64,000 bases of DNA from Bradyrhizobium sp. 200 (GCF_023100945.1 NZ_CP064689.1:8910001-8974000), one strand, 5' to 3'; shown: positions 7,887-17,126, counted from the stretch's first letter. The notes: generated from the letters alone by a model not told the origin. Numbers and translations: made by a program.

Positions 7887-9749
7887 TCAGCCGGCGCAGC
7901 CGATCCATTCGCCCGACGAATCGTCGTCCAACGTTGCCACCGCTCCCGCGCGCCGCGTCAGCACCGCGCGCTGGTTGATGTAGCCCTTGTCGGTGATCTC
8001 GCCGCCGTCGACGGACGCGACCTCGGCCAAAAGCAGCGCGCGTGTTGCGTGCCCCGACGAGTTGCCGCTTTGCGCCTTCAGCTTTGCAAGGCCTTGCGCG
8101 ATCGCCCCGCGAACCTTGTCGTGGCCGATGACGTCTTTCACATCGGCATTGTCTGATAGCCCGGCATGCGCCCGGCAGGCCGCGATGTTCGGGAATATCA
8201 GGAAACGGACCTCATCGCCGCCATGGCCCGTCACCACGATATCCTGCGCCAGCGGCGCCAGCGCAGTGATGCCGGCGACGCGCAAGGTTCCGACACTGAC
8301 CCAGGTGCCGGAATTGAGCTTGAAATCTTCCGCGACGCGGCCGTCGAAGAACAGGCCGAGTTCGGGGCGCGCCGGATCGGCAAAAGTCACGGCGTCGCCG
8401 ATCAGATAGAAGCCTTCCGCGTCGAACGCCTGCGCGGTCAATTCCGGCGCCTTCCAGTAGCCGGGCGTGACGTTCGGGCCGCGCACGCGCACCTCCAGCT
8501 TGTCGCCCGACGGCACCAGCTTCAGCTCGGTGCCCGGGATCGGCACGCCGATATTGCCGGAACGTTTCGCCTGGAAATGGCAGTCCGTCGCCAAAGGCGA
8601 GGTTTCGGTCGAGCCCCAGGCCGACACCATCGGCATCGCACGGCCCACCGTCTTGATCGAGAGTTCTTCCAGCGCGTCCCAGAGATTCTGCGGCAGCGCC
8701 GCGCCCGCATAGAAGGCGAACTTCACCTCGCCAAAGAATTTCCTGCGCAACTCCTCATCGCTTCGCAGCGCCGCGATCAGCATGTCAAAACCGCGCGGCA
8801 CGTTGAAATAGACCGTCGGCATCACGCTGCGCAGATTGGCGAGCGAGGTCGCGAACAGCCCCGGCGCCGGCTTGCCGCCGTCGACATAGAGCGTGCCGCC
8901 ATTGCGCAGCACCAGATTGAAATTGTGGTTGGAGCCGAAGGTGTGGCTCCAGGGCAGCCAGTCGAGGATGATGAGCTTCTCGCCGCTATCCCCAAGGAGC
9001 GTCCAGGTCTGTGCCTTGGCCTCTTGGCTCGAGGTCAGCATGCGCTGGGTGTTGATCACGGCCTTTGGCGTGCCGGTCGAGCCTGACGTGAACAGGAATT
9101 TTGCGATCGTGTCCGGCGTGATCGCGGCGAAGGCCGTTTCGACATCCGGCGTTTCCGGCGTGGCCGCGATGCTGCGGAAGGGGATCGCATCGGTGTCGCC
9201 GGCGCCGCCGCTGACGATCTCGGCTGCATGTAGCGGCTTGATCGCTGCGAGTGCCGCCGCGAACGGCTTCGTGCCGGAAACATAAATCGCGCCGGGCCCG
9301 AGCAGTTTGACCATGCTCTTGAGCTTGTCGAAATCCCTGGACATCAGCGAATAGGCCGGCGAGATCGCGGCCGATGGCACGCCGACATGCTGGGCGGCGA
9401 GCGCGAACAGCGCATGCTCGACGCTGTTGTCGGACAGGATCACCAGCGGACGCTCGGCGCTCAGCCCTTGCGCGAGGATCCACGCGGCTGCCGCGCGCAC
9501 CTGCCGCAACGCGTCCTTGTAGGTCACCGTCGACCACGGCGCATCGGCGCTCGCGCGATCGGCGAGAAAAACCCGCTCCGGCGTCTGCCGCGCCCAATGC
9601 TCCAGCCAGTCGCCGATGCATCGCGCACCCGGCTGAAGCGGCACGGTCGATTTCACGAGGATGCTGCCGTCGGCGCGGCGATCGGCGACAATCGCTGGCG
9701 TCGCGAACAGGCTGCGGGAATCGTCACCGCTTGCGGCGGCGAGGGTCAT
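7887..9749 (-). CDS. fcs: Feruloyl-CoA synthase (AMP-binding enzyme)
   Basis: 620 residues of the ANL superfamily. The adenylate-forming loop TSGSTGTPK is at 221-229. Downstream come WLPWSHTFGSNHNFN, FYAGAALPQNLW and AWGSTETSP, the pattern of the feruloyl-CoA synthase branch. It would activate ferulate, p-coumarate or caffeate to CoA thioesters with ATP, in the cytoplasm. An AGGAGG site precedes the ATG at 9749; an upstream in-frame start at 9863 would overlap the operator and is unlikely. No hydratase/aldolase or beta-oxidation gene for the next step is in the window. It is divergent from the third MarR gene. Substrate choice among hydroxycinnamates is unresolved. Confidence 0.88.
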   Translation of the reverse strand: MTLAAASGDDSRSLFATPAIVADRRADGSILVKSTVPLQPGARCIGDWLEHWARQTPERVFLADRASADAPWSTVTYKDALRQVRAAAAWILAQGLSAERPLVILSDNSVEHALFALAAQHVGVPSAAISPAYSLMSRDFDKLKSMVKLLGPGAIYVSGTKPFAAALAAIKPLHAAEIVSGGAGDTDAIPFRSIAATPETPDVETAFAAITPDTIAKFLFTSGSTGTPKAVINTQRMLTSSQEAKAQTWTLLGDSGEKLIILDWLPWSHTFGSNHNFNLVLRNGGTLYVDGGKPAPGLFATSLANLRSVMPTVYFNVPRGFDMLIAALRSDEELRRKFFGEVKFAFYAGAALPQNLWDALEELSIKTVGRAMPMVSAWGSTETSPLATDCHFQAKRSGNIGVPIPGTELKLVPSGDKLEVRVRGPNVTPGYWKAPELTAQAFDAEGFYLIGDAVTFADPARPELGLFFDGRVAEDFKLNSGTWVSVGTLRVAGITALAPLAQDIVVTGHGGDEVRFLIFPNIAACRAHAGLSDNADVKDVIGHDKVRGAIAQGLAKLKAQSGNSSGHATRALLLAEVASVDGGEITDKGYINQRAVLTRRAGAVATLDDDSSGEWIGCAG

Positions 9750-9837
9750 GATTTCCTCCTGTCCCGGATGGTTCGGGATTGCCGTGCTATCCATGCCGGC
9801 GTGCAGCTCGATGGGCCGCTTGTCCCTAATGTTGAGC

Positions 9838-9864
9838 ACAACAATTGTTGTCGTCAACAACAAT
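9838..9864. promoter_or_regulatory. Compound MarR operator upstream of feruloyl-CoA synthase
   Basis: A 14-bp perfect palindrome ACAACAATTGTTGT (9838-9851) overlaps a second inverted repeat, ATTGTTGT-CGTCA-ACAACAAT (9844-9864). Both lie between the divergent feruloyl-CoA synthase and MarR genes. Overlapping symmetric sites suggest two dimers binding, or sliding between two registers. The regulator at 9903 is the obvious candidate, but binding is inferred. Confidence 0.6.
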
Positions 9865-9902
9865 CTTCCCCTGAAACCCGCGACGCGCTAGAAGGAGAGG
9901 TG

Positions 9903-10436
9903 ATGGCGGGAAACAGTCAAATGCCCAGAGCGGCCAAATCGCGCGCGGGAGCGCGACCGCGTTCCGGCCGCAAGCGAGCCGGAAACGGTGGTGCGCCAAG
10001 CGACGTCATGAATGACGCGATCGCCCTCGACGCGCTGGCCGGCCACGCCGGTTATGCGGTACGGCGCTTCCAAATCTGGATTTTTCAGGATTTTATCCGC
10101 ACCCTCGCCGCCGTCGACATCCGCCCGACGCAATATTCGGTGATGACGGTGATCGGCGCCAATCCCGGCCTGAGTCAGATGGCGGTCGCCAAACGGCTCG
10201 GGATCGAGCGCGCCAGGCTGGTGCACCTGCTGGACAGTCTCGAACAGCGCGATCTCCTCAGCCGCGTCAGATCGGCCACCGACCGGCGCTCCCACGCCCT
10301 GCACCTGACCGCGCGCGGCAGGACGGCACTGGCGCAGTTCAGGCGGCTCGCCGCCGAACACGAGCGCCATGTGGCCGATAAGATCGGCAAAGATAACCGG
10401 GAGCGGCTGCTGCAAATCCTCTCTGCATTCACCTGA
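9903..10436 (+). CDS. MarR family transcriptional regulator (divergent from feruloyl-CoA synthase)
   Basis: 177 residues from the ATG at 9903, which follows GAAGGAGAGG. The core reads DIRPTQYSVMTVIGANPGLS, recognition helix GIERARLVHLLDSLEQRDLL, wing ATDRRSHALHLTARG. A basic Arg/Lys-rich N-terminal tail of about 35 residues precedes it. Hydroxycinnamoyl-CoA-responsive MarR proteins commonly sit divergent from hydroxycinnamate CoA ligases, so this one probably represses the synthase until its CoA product appears. That ligand is inferred from other systems. Confidence 0.88.
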   Translation: MAGNSQMPRAAKSRAGARPRSGRKRAGNGGAPSDVMNDAIALDALAGHAGYAVRRFQIWIFQDFIRTLAAVDIRPTQYSVMTVIGANPGLSQMAVAKRLGIERARLVHLLDSLEQRDLLSRVRSATDRRSHALHLTARGRTALAQFRRLAAEHERHVADKIGKDNRERLLQILSAFT

Positions 10437-10577
10437 GCGAGGCCGTCGCCTCGCCGAAGGCCCTTTTCGCCTAAATTTTGAGCAAAAAATCAACAGCATC
10501 AAGCTCGTGGAGTGAGCGCGATCATGTCCTAAACGACTGATATTAAGTGCCTATCCTTCAGGACCAGCTCTGCCTAA

Positions 10578-10593
10578 CCATTGTACACAATGG
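10578..10593. promoter_or_regulatory. Palindromic site before allophanate hydrolase, candidate GntR operator
   Basis: CCATTGT-AC-ACAATGG is a 7-bp inverted repeat whose core TTGTACACAA resembles known FCD-type GntR operators. It lies 54 bases upstream of the hydrolase start. A close relative, TTGCATACAA, occurs at 20953-20962 upstream of the transporter operon that ends with a GntR gene. Confidence 0.55.
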
Positions 10594-10646
10594 CACATCG
10601 TTTGCTTCATTGCCGGTAACCTTTGCTCGCTGGAGTTTTGCTCGCC

Positions 10647-12449
10647 ATGGGGTCCGACGCGCCTGAAACCGTTGCCGCCATCGTCGCCGCGCACCGCGCC
10701 GCGACCATGACCCCGGCGCAAACCATCGCGCGCAGCTATCAGCGCATCCGCGCCCATGCCGATCTCGCCGTGTTCATCAGCCTGCGCGACGAGAGGGAGG
10801 CGCGGGCGGAGGCCGAAGCGCTGGCGTCGAAAGACGCGGCGGCGCTTCCGCTTTTCGGCGTCCCGGTCGCGGTGAAGGACAATATCGACGCGCGGGGCTT
10901 AGCGACCACGGCCGCCTGCCCGGCCTTTTCCTACATGCCCGCGCAGGATTCGACGGCAGTTGCAAAACTGCGAGCGGCCGGCGCGATCATCATCGGCAAG
11001 ACCAATCTCGACCAGTTCGCCACCGGCCTGGTCGGCGTCCGCTCGCCCTACGGGATTCCCGTCAATCCGGTCCGCGCCGATCTCGTTCCGGGCGGCTCGA
11101 GCTCGGGATCGGCGGTCGCGGTTTCCGCAGGACTCGTACCACTGGCACTCGGCACCGACACCGCGGGCAGCGGCCGCGTGCCGGCGATGCTCAACAACAT
11201 CGTCGGGCTGAAGCCGAGCCTCGGGCTGATTTCCAACGCCGGCCTGGTGCCGGCATGCCGGACGCTGGACTGCATTTCGGTGTTCTCACTCACCGTCGAC
11301 GACGCGATGACTGCATTGGCAGCGATGGCCGGCCCCGACGGCGCCGATCCGTTTTCGCGCGACCGGCCGCTGGGAGCGATGTCAGCGTTTCCCGGAAAAC
11401 TCCGGCTCGGCGTGCCGCGCAACGGCCAATTGATTTTCTTCGGCGACCGCGCCGCGGAGAAGGCCTATGGCGAGGCGCTTGAACGCTGGACGTCGCTCGG
11501 CGCGACGCTGGTCGAATTCGATCTGGAGCCGTTTTATGAGACCGCGCGTTTGCTCTATGAGGGCCCGTGGGTCGCCGAACGTTATCTCGTCATCCGCGAC
11601 CTCCTGGCGTCCGAGCCGGATTCGATCCATCCGGTGACGCGCGAGATCACGGCCGCCGGCGCGCGGCTGACGGCCGCCGACACCTTTGCCTCGCTCTATC
11701 GGCTGCAGGCGCTGCGCCGCGTGGCCGAGCGTTCTTTCGCCAATTTCGACGCGATTATGCTGCCGACGGCGCCGACCGCCTATTCGACTGCGCAAGTGCT
11801 GGCCAACCCGATCGAGCTCAACTCGAGGCTCGGCACCTACACCAATTTTGTGAACCTGCTCGACCTCTGCGGCCTCGCGATACCAGCCGCGATGCGCGCG
11901 GACGGCATTCCGTTCGGCATCACGCTGTTGGCGCCCGCGGGACATGACGCGACGCTCGCCAGCATCGGGCGGGTGTTTCACGCCGATACCAAACTGAAGA
12001 TGGGAGCCAAGGGCCTGACGCAGCCCGCGCTCGCTGCATTGCCGACCGAGGCGAGCGGCGACGAGATCACCATCGCCGTGGTCGGCGCGCATCTCTCCGG
12101 CATGGCGCTCAACGGCGAACTGCAGGCGCTCGGCGGACGCCTGCTCGAAGCGGCCGCGACCGCGCCGGACTACAAGCTCTATGCGCTCGACACCACGCCA
12201 CCGAAGCCCGGCATGCTGCGCGTCGACGCAGGCGCAGGACATTCGATCAAGCTGGAGCTATGGGCGCTGTCGGCGGCAGCGTTCGGCAAATTCGTCGCGG
12301 CCATTCCGCCGCCGCTCGGGATCGGCACGGTACGGCTGGCCGACGGAAGGGGCGTAAAGGGATTTGTGGTGGAGCCCGTGGCCGTGGAGGGCGCGCACGA
12401 TATTTCATCATTCGGCGGCTGGCGCGCGTTCATGGCCGACAAGGTGTAG
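10647..12449 (+). CDS. atzF: Allophanate hydrolase (AtzF type)
   Basis: 600 residues, the length of stand-alone AtzF. The N-terminal amidase domain shows the Ser-cisSer-Lys triad: Lys77 in PVAVKDN, Ser151 in GGSSSGSA, and nucleophile Ser175 in GTDTAGS. A C-terminal domain (from GDEITIAVVGAHLSGMALNG to the end) matches the allophanate hydrolase C-terminal domain and separates it from ordinary amidases. The enzyme converts allophanate to ammonia and CO2, the last step of cyanuric acid/biuret and urea-amidolyase-like routes. ATG at 10647 was preferred to a TTG at 10623. It converges on the GntR gene and is probably controlled by the palindrome upstream. No urea carboxylase gene is nearby. Confidence 0.92.
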   Translation: MGSDAPETVAAIVAAHRAATMTPAQTIARSYQRIRAHADLAVFISLRDEREARAEAEALASKDAAALPLFGVPVAVKDNIDARGLATTAACPAFSYMPAQDSTAVAKLRAAGAIIIGKTNLDQFATGLVGVRSPYGIPVNPVRADLVPGGSSSGSAVAVSAGLVPLALGTDTAGSGRVPAMLNNIVGLKPSLGLISNAGLVPACRTLDCISVFSLTVDDAMTALAAMAGPDGADPFSRDRPLGAMSAFPGKLRLGVPRNGQLIFFGDRAAEKAYGEALERWTSLGATLVEFDLEPFYETARLLYEGPWVAERYLVIRDLLASEPDSIHPVTREITAAGARLTAADTFASLYRLQALRRVAERSFANFDAIMLPTAPTAYSTAQVLANPIELNSRLGTYTNFVNLLDLCGLAIPAAMRADGIPFGITLLAPAGHDATLASIGRVFHADTKLKMGAKGLTQPALAALPTEASGDEITIAVVGAHLSGMALNGELQALGGRLLEAAATAPDYKLYALDTTPPKPGMLRVDAGAGHSIKLELWALSAAAFGKFVAAIPPPLGIGTVRLADGRGVKGFVVEPVAVEGAHDISSFGGWRAFMADKV

Positions 12450-12453
12450 GCCC

Positions 12454-12581
12454 CGTCATTCCGGGGCGCGCGAAGCGCGAGCCCGGAATCCATGCCTCCA
12501 CCAAATTGGACTTAAAAGCCGCACCGTCAGCGCCGGAAAATGGATTCCGGGCTCGCCGCGTTGCGGCGCCCCCGAATGACG
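12454..12581. repeat. Palindromic intergenic repeat, 'CGTCATTCCGGGG' family
   Basis: The two ends are inverted copies: CGTCATTCCGGGGCGCG on the left and GCGCCCCCGAATGACG on the right. Inner arms GAGCCCGGAATCCAT and ATGGATTCCGGGCTC also pair. The whole element folds as a long hairpin with side stems. It fills the space between the convergent hydrolase and GntR genes, where it may also act as a bidirectional terminator. Confidence 0.8.
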
Positions 12582-12584
12582 AGA

Positions 12585-13319
12585 CTACACCGACACCGCG
12601 TAAATTTCGTACTCCCCGCGCACCAGCTCGATATGGGCGCGCATGGCGGCCGCCGCGCCCGTCTTGTCGCCGCGCATGATCGCGACCACGACGCGGTCGT
12701 GTTCGGCGTGCGATTTCGCCAGCCGCCCGAGGTTGCGGAACTGGGCGCGGCGGAACGGCTGGACGCGCACCCGCGTCGCCAGCGTCATCTCGGCGATGTA
12801 GCTGTTCTGCGAGCCGGCGTAGATCGCGTTATGGAAGCGCTCGTTGACCTCATGAAAGCGTTCGGGATTGCCGGCATGGCTCAAGACCCGCAATTCCTCG
12901 TGGATCGCCTCCAGCTTCTGGCGGTCGCCCGGCGGCATCCGCTCGGCGGCGAGCCCGGCGCACAGCGCTTCCAGTTCCGCCATCGCCTCGAACATTTCCT
13001 TCAGCCGGTCGAGCGAGGGCTGCGCGACGACGGCGCCGCGGTGGGCGCGGGCTTCTACCAGGCCGCTCGCTACCAGTTGCCGCAGTGCCTCACGAACCGG
13101 CGTGCGCGACACGGAAAAGCGCCGCGCGATGTCGGTCTCGTCGAGCGCCGATCCCGGCGGCAGCACGCCGCGCACGATCTCGTCGGCGAGTTGCAGCCGC
13201 AGCTCCTCCGCGCGCGTAACCTTGTCGCGTAGCGACGAAGGGCGATCCACGCGGCGGACGGTCGTCTCGGGCTCGGCGCCGGATTGCGGTGCGCGCGTTG
13301 GAAGATCGTCAAGACTCAT
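12585..13319 (-). CDS. GntR family regulator, FCD subfamily
   Basis: 244 residues from the ATG at 13319. The N-terminal winged helix is plain ([20 protein letters not shown], then [19 protein letters not shown]). The C-terminal all-helical FCD ligand domain contains [15 protein letters not shown] and a late [16 protein letters not shown], which supply metal/ligand-binding His and Asp. The start overlaps the upstream gene's stop as ATGA, so it is translationally coupled to atzH and is the last gene of the transporter/amidase operon. A longer in-frame reading to 13391 is not needed. It likely controls this operon and atzF through TTGYAYACAA-like sites. Confidence 0.9.
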   Translation of the reverse strand: MSLDDLPTRAPQSGAEPETTVRRVDRPSSLRDKVTRAEELRLQLADEIVRGVLPPGSALDETDIARRFSVSRTPVREALRQLVASGLVEARAHRGAVVAQPSLDRLKEMFEAMAELEALCAGLAAERMPPGDRQKLEAIHEELRVLSHAGNPERFHEVNERFHNAIYAGSQNSYIAEMTLATRVRVQPFRRAQFRNLGRLAKSHAEHDRVVVAIMRGDKTGAAAAMRAHIELVRGEYEIYAVSV

Positions 13320-13735
13320 GTCCTTTGATCCACATGCCTGGAAGATCCGGGCTCGTCGATGATGCTGACATGGGCCGCGACGATCCTCCACCCTTCGGGA
13401 AATCGCACCCAGGTTTGCATCTGCCGCCCCACTTTGCCCGGCGCGCCCTCGCGATAGAACAGCGTCGAGGCGACCGCGGTATCCCGCCCATAGGTCGTGA
13501 TCACGGTCTTGTCGGTTCGCCGCATCAGCCCGACCGGCGAGCGCGCGGCGCGGAACGCCATGATCGCGTCATAGCCGTAGAGATTTTCACCGATGCCATA
13601 GCGCAGCGTGCGGGGATCGTTTCGGAACAACTCATCGAGCACCGCCACGTCATTCGACACCAGCGCCTTTTCATAGCGCGAGAATTGCGCGGTCACTTCG
13701 GCGAGTACGTCGGGAAGATCAATCTCCATCATCAT
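13316..13735 (-). CDS. atzH: AtzH/HpxZ-like protein (SnoaL-like fold)
   Basis: 139 residues. The sequence (for example [20 protein letters not shown], then [17 protein letters not shown]) belongs to the small DUF3225 family known as AtzH in cyanuric acid operons and HpxZ in oxalurate operons. It overlaps the AtzE stop by 4 bases on one side and the GntR start on the other. Members accompany the AtzE/AtzG amidase complex; the catalytic contribution is not settled. Whether this copy works on carboxybiuret or oxalurate cannot be told from sequence. Confidence 0.82.
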   Translation of the reverse strand: MMMEIDLPDVLAEVTAQFSRYEKALVSNDVAVLDELFRNDPRTLRYGIGENLYGYDAIMAFRAARSPVGLMRRTDKTVITTYGRDTAVASTLFYREGAPGKVGRQMQTWVRFPEGWRIVAAHVSIIDEPGSSRHVDQRT

Positions 13736-15129
13736 AATCCTCTCGGCGGAGGCGCGGCGGCAACGCCCATCTGTTCCAGCGCATGCGCGACCCGCAGCGC
13801 GATATCCTCCCGCCAGGGAGCTGCGATGATCTGCACGCCGATCGGCATCGGCTCTAACGGCACCGGCACTGCAACGACAGGCAGGCCGATGAACGAAATC
13901 GGCTGGGTGTGGATGCCGATATTGGCGCGCACCGGCAGTTCGACGCCGTCGAGCACGAAATTCACCTGACCGAGCTTGGGCGCGGTACAGGGCGTGGCCG
14001 GCGCGATGATCACATCCACCGACTTGAACAGCTCCAGCACCTTTGCGCGATACCAGCGGCGAAATTTTTGCGCGCGATCGACCAGCGGCGCCGGGACCAT
14101 GGCGCCGGCGATCAGACGATCGCGCACAGCCGGATCGAAATCGTTCGGACGCTGACGCAGGCGGTCGAGATGCAGCGAAGCGCCCTCGGTGGTGGAGATT
14201 ACGTAAGCCGCGGCGCGGGCGCGCGCGGCCTCAGGAATTTCGATCGTGTTCGCCGCGTCAAGTGCCTTGGCAACGCGCGCGACGGCCTCGACCGCTTCGG
14301 GGAAAACGTTCTTCTGGAAATAACCGCCGGCCACCGCAACCCGCAGGCCCGAGACCCCCTGCGCCAGCAGCGAGGTGACCGGTTCAACCGGCCGCGTCGT
14401 GCAGGCCGCGTCATCCACGTCAGGCCCCTGCATCGCGTCATAGGCCAGCGCGAGGTCGCCGACGCTGCGCGCGAACGGGCCGAGATGATCGAAGCTTGCG
14501 ACAAAGGGAAACGACCGCGCCCGCGACAGCCGGCCGTAGGTCGGCTTCAGGCCAAAGATGCCGCAGAACGACGACGGCACGCGGATCGAGCCGTTGGTGT
14601 CGGATCCGAGCGCGATCGGAACGAGCGCGCCGCCGACCGCGCTGCCGGAGCCGCCCGAGGAGCCGCCGGTCATCCGCGTCGGATCATGCGGGTTGCGCGA
14701 CGGGCCGTCATGCACATTCTCGCCGGTGAAGTCGTAGGCGTATTCGCCCATATTGAGCGCGCCGACCAGCACGGCGCCCTGGGCCTCCATGCGCTCGATC
14801 AGCGTGGCATCTTGCTGCGAAGCTGCGAGATCGCGGTTGATCTTCGAACCGGCGCGGGTGGAAAGACCTTTGACGTCGAACAGGTTCTTCACCGCGAACG
14901 GAACGCCGGCGAGCGGCCCGGCTTTCTGGCCGGCGGCAATCGCGGCATCGACCGTGCGCGCCGTCGCACGAGCACGGTCGGCGATGATATCGGTGAACGA
15001 GTTCAGCACGGAATCGTGCCTGGCGATCCGCGCCAAGGCAGCTTCGGTCACATCGAGCGCAGAAAGCTTGCGGTCCGTTACGGCTTGCGCGATCTGTTGG
15101 GCCGACAGCCCGTCGGTGTTCATGGTCAT
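13732..15129 (-). CDS. atzE: AtzE/HpxY-type amidase (1-carboxybiuret hydrolase large subunit)
   Basis: 465 residues. The amidase triad is Lys81 (PFAVKNL), cis-Ser157 ([10 protein letters not shown]) and nucleophile Ser181 (GSDTNGS). The adjacent AtzG- and AtzH-like genes identify the AtzE/HpxY branch. In cyanuric acid degraders AtzE with AtzG hydrolyses 1-carboxybiuret; in Klebsiella-type purine pathways the homologue HpxY acts in oxalurate catabolism. Met at 15123 is an alternative start. The gene begins 7 bases after the atzG stop. Because AtzF is encoded nearby, flow to allophanate is plausible, but no cyanuric acid hydrolase gene is present. Confidence 0.88.
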   Translation of the reverse strand: MTMNTDGLSAQQIAQAVTDRKLSALDVTEAALARIARHDSVLNSFTDIIADRARATARTVDAAIAAGQKAGPLAGVPFAVKNLFDVKGLSTRAGSKINRDLAASQQDATLIERMEAQGAVLVGALNMGEYAYDFTGENVHDGPSRNPHDPTRMTGGSSGGSGSAVGGALVPIALGSDTNGSIRVPSSFCGIFGLKPTYGRLSRARSFPFVASFDHLGPFARSVGDLALAYDAMQGPDVDDAACTTRPVEPVTSLLAQGVSGLRVAVAGGYFQKNVFPEAVEAVARVAKALDAANTIEIPEAARARAAAYVISTTEGASLHLDRLRQRPNDFDPAVRDRLIAGAMVPAPLVDRAQKFRRWYRAKVLELFKSVDVIIAPATPCTAPKLGQVNFVLDGVELPVRANIGIHTQPISFIGLPVVAVPVPLEPMPIGVQIIAAPWREDIALRVAHALEQMGVAAAPPPRGL

Positions 15130-15136
15130 GGCGCGG

Positions 15137-15319
15137 TCAGGCGGTGTAGACACTGGCCGGCTCGCTTGCGTCCGGCAGCGGGAATTCATCGACCAGCCGC
15201 GCCAGCCTCAGCGACACTTCGAGGTTCGCCCGCACCGCGGGTCGCCATGCTTCCTCGACTGGCAGCGCCAGCGCCTTCGCAACAGCGTCGATGTAATCGT
15301 CCAGATGGTCGGCAGCCAT
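15137..15319 (-). CDS. atzG: AtzG/HpxX-like small amidase subunit (DUF4089)
   Basis: 60 residues from the ATG at 15319 (a TTG five codons upstream is possible). The pattern DDYIDAVAKALALPVEEAWR and VRANLEVSLRLARLVDEFPL is the AtzG/DUF4089 helical bundle. In the known complex AtzG binds and stabilises AtzE in a heterotetramer. It lies between the ABC ATPase fusion (20 bases upstream) and atzE, which fits one operon. Short, but the family pattern and the context make it reliable. Confidence 0.85.
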   Translation of the reverse strand: MAADHLDDYIDAVAKALALPVEEAWRPAVRANLEVSLRLARLVDEFPLPDASEPASVYTA

Positions 15320-15338
15320 TTCGCTCTCACTCAACTTT

Positions 15339-17126
15339 CTAGTGAACCGGTAACGGCGGATGCGGGATCGCCGTCAGCAGTTCCTTTGTGTAGGCATCCT
15401 GCGGATCGCCGAGCACGCGTTCGGATGAGCCCTGCTCCACGATTCGCCCCGCACGCATCACGATGACACGATCGCACAGCAAACGCACCACATTCAGATC
15501 ATGCGACACGAACAAATAGCTCATGCCCATCGACGCCTTGAGGTCCTGCAGCAGATTGAGTACGACCGCCTGCACGGAGACGTCGAGCGCCGCCGTCGGC
15601 TCGTCGAGGATTACGAGTTTGGGATGCAGCGCGATCGCCCGCGCGATGCCGACGCGGGCCTTCTGACCGCCGGACAATTGATGCGGGAAGCGATCGAGCA
15701 GGTTGACGGGAAGGTCGACCAGGCCGGCGAGTTCCTCGCAGCGGGCGCGCAGCGCGTCGCGGCCTTTGATATCGCCGAGCTGCATGATCGGATCGACGAT
15801 GGCGCGTGCGGCCGTAAAGCGCGGGTTGAGACTGTCGGTCGGGTCCTGGAACACCATCTGGATGCTCTTGCGCTGCGGCAGCCGCGCAAACGCCTGCGGC
15901 AGGATGCCGCCGATCTCCTCGCCATCGAACAGGATGCGGCCCGAGGTCTGATCCAGCAGCCGCATCACCATCATCGACGTCGTCGACTTGCCGCAGCCGG
16001 ATTCGCCGACCAGGCCGACGCTCTCGCCGTGCCCGACGTCGAAGCTGATGCCGTCCACCGCGCGAAACACTTCCGCCTCGACCGATGGCTTACGGGAGAA
16101 CAGTTTCGACAGCACCGCGCCAGCGCCCTGGCGCGGATATTCCTTGACGAGTTTTTCGACGAGCAGGAGCGGCGATGTATTCTCGTCACCCCCGGGCTTG
16201 ACCCGGGGGTCCATCGTGGAAGAAGAGCTTTTCGAGGATGGATGGATGGCCGGGTCAAGCCCGGCCATGACGACGGGCGCATGGGGTGAGGCTGAGGACA
16301 CCTCCTCCTCCGGCAACAGATCCCGCAACGACACACCGATCCTCGGCGTCGCGCGCATCAGCTTCTTGGTGTAGGCGTGCTCGGGCTTGGCAAAGATATC
16401 GGCGGCTTTTGCGGTCTCGACCACTCGGCCCTTCTCCATCACCACCACGCGGTCACAGTAGGCGGCGGCAAGCCCAAGATCGTGCGTGATCAGGATGGTC
16501 GACATGTGCCGGCGCTTGGTCAGCTCCACGATCAGATCCATCACCGCCTTCTGCGTGGTGACGTCCAGACCCGTCGTCGGCTCGTCCGCGATCAGGAGCT
16601 GCGGATTGCAGGCCAGCGCCAATGCGATCACGACGCGCTGGCACATGCCGCCGGAGAGTTCGAACGGATAGGCGTGATAGCGCTCGCGGGGGCGCGCAAT
16701 CTTGACCTGCTCCAGCGCCTCGATCGCCTTCTCGCCGCGGTCGCTGGCCGCGCTCTGCACGTGCTGGCGCAGCACGTCCTCGATCTGGTCGCCCACTTTT
16801 CGGATCGGATTGAGGGCAGCGCGCGGGTTCTGGAAGATCATCGAGATTTCGCGGCCGCGCAAATCGCGCATCTCGTTCTCACTTGCCGCCTTGACGTCGA
16901 TGCCGGAGAACATCACCGAACCCTCGGCGATCCTGCCGGCGCGGTCGAGGATCCGCATGACGGCATATGACGTCACCGACTTGCCGGAGCCGGACTCGCC
17001 GACAATGCCGAGCGTCTCGCCCTTGGCCACGCTGATATTGACGTGCTGCACCGCCTTGACGATGCCGCGCCGGGTGGAGAATTCAACGGTGAGGTCATTG
17101 ACGTCGAGAAGAGGCTGGGCCGTCAT
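15339..17126 (-). CDS. Fused oligopeptide-type ABC ATPases (DppD-DppF fusion)
   Basis: 595 residues holding two complete ABC domains. Domain 1: Walker A GESGSGKS, signature LSGGMCQRV, Walker B LLIADEPTTGLD. Domain 2: Walker A GESGCGKS, signature LSGGQKARV, Walker B LVILDEPTAALD. Both end with the peptide-transporter C-terminal extension (AYTKKLMRATP; AYTKELLTAIP). It powers the permeases encoded next. The linker holds about 31 residues (VVMAGLDPAIH ... DPRVKPGGDE) that are the translation of a palindromic intergenic repeat at 16184-16275, so the element sits in frame. Start at 17126 has GGAGG six bases upstream. Confidence 0.93.
   Translation of the reverse strand: MTAQPLLDVNDLTVEFSTRRGIVKAVQHVNISVAKGETLGIVGESGSGKSVTSYAVMRILDRAGRIAEGSVMFSGIDVKAASENEMRDLRGREISMIFQNPRAALNPIRKVGDQIEDVLRQHVQSAASDRGEKAIEALEQVKIARPRERYHAYPFELSGGMCQRVVIALALACNPQLLIADEPTTGLDVTTQKAVMDLIVELTKRRHMSTILITHDLGLAAAYCDRVVVMEKGRVVETAKAADIFAKPEHAYTKKLMRATPRIGVSLRDLLPEEEVSSASPHAPVVMAGLDPAIHPSSKSSSSTMDPRVKPGGDENTSPLLLVEKLVKEYPRQGAGAVLSKLFSRKPSVEAEVFRAVDGISFDVGHGESVGLVGESGCGKSTTSMMVMRLLDQTSGRILFDGEEIGGILPQAFARLPQRKSIQMVFQDPTDSLNPRFTAARAIVDPIMQLGDIKGRDALRARCEELAGLVDLPVNLLDRFPHQLSGGQKARVGIARAIALHPKLVILDEPTAALDVSVQAVVLNLLQDLKASMGMSYLFVSHDLNVVRLLCDRVIVMRAGRIVEQGSSERVLGDPQDAYTKELLTAIPHPPLPVH
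16184..16275. repeat. Palindromic repeat inserted in frame in the ABC ATPase linker
   Basis: Outer arms CGTCACCCCCGGGCTTGACC and the inverted GGGTCAAGCCCGGCCATGACG bracket a shorter middle. It has the architecture of the group's intergenic elements but here lies entirely inside a coding region and is read through without a stop, adding the peptide VMAGLDPAIH...DPRVKPGGD to the interdomain linker. Confidence 0.85.

Noticed and set aside
9387..9902. In-frame extension of the third MarR protein
   Set aside because: It would cover the 5' part of feruloyl-CoA synthase in antisense and the operator; the ATG at 9903 has a strong ribosome site and gives the normal length.
12452..12590. Possible CRISPR or tandem array
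   Set aside because: Only two inverted arms, no regularly spaced direct repeats; it is a single palindromic element.
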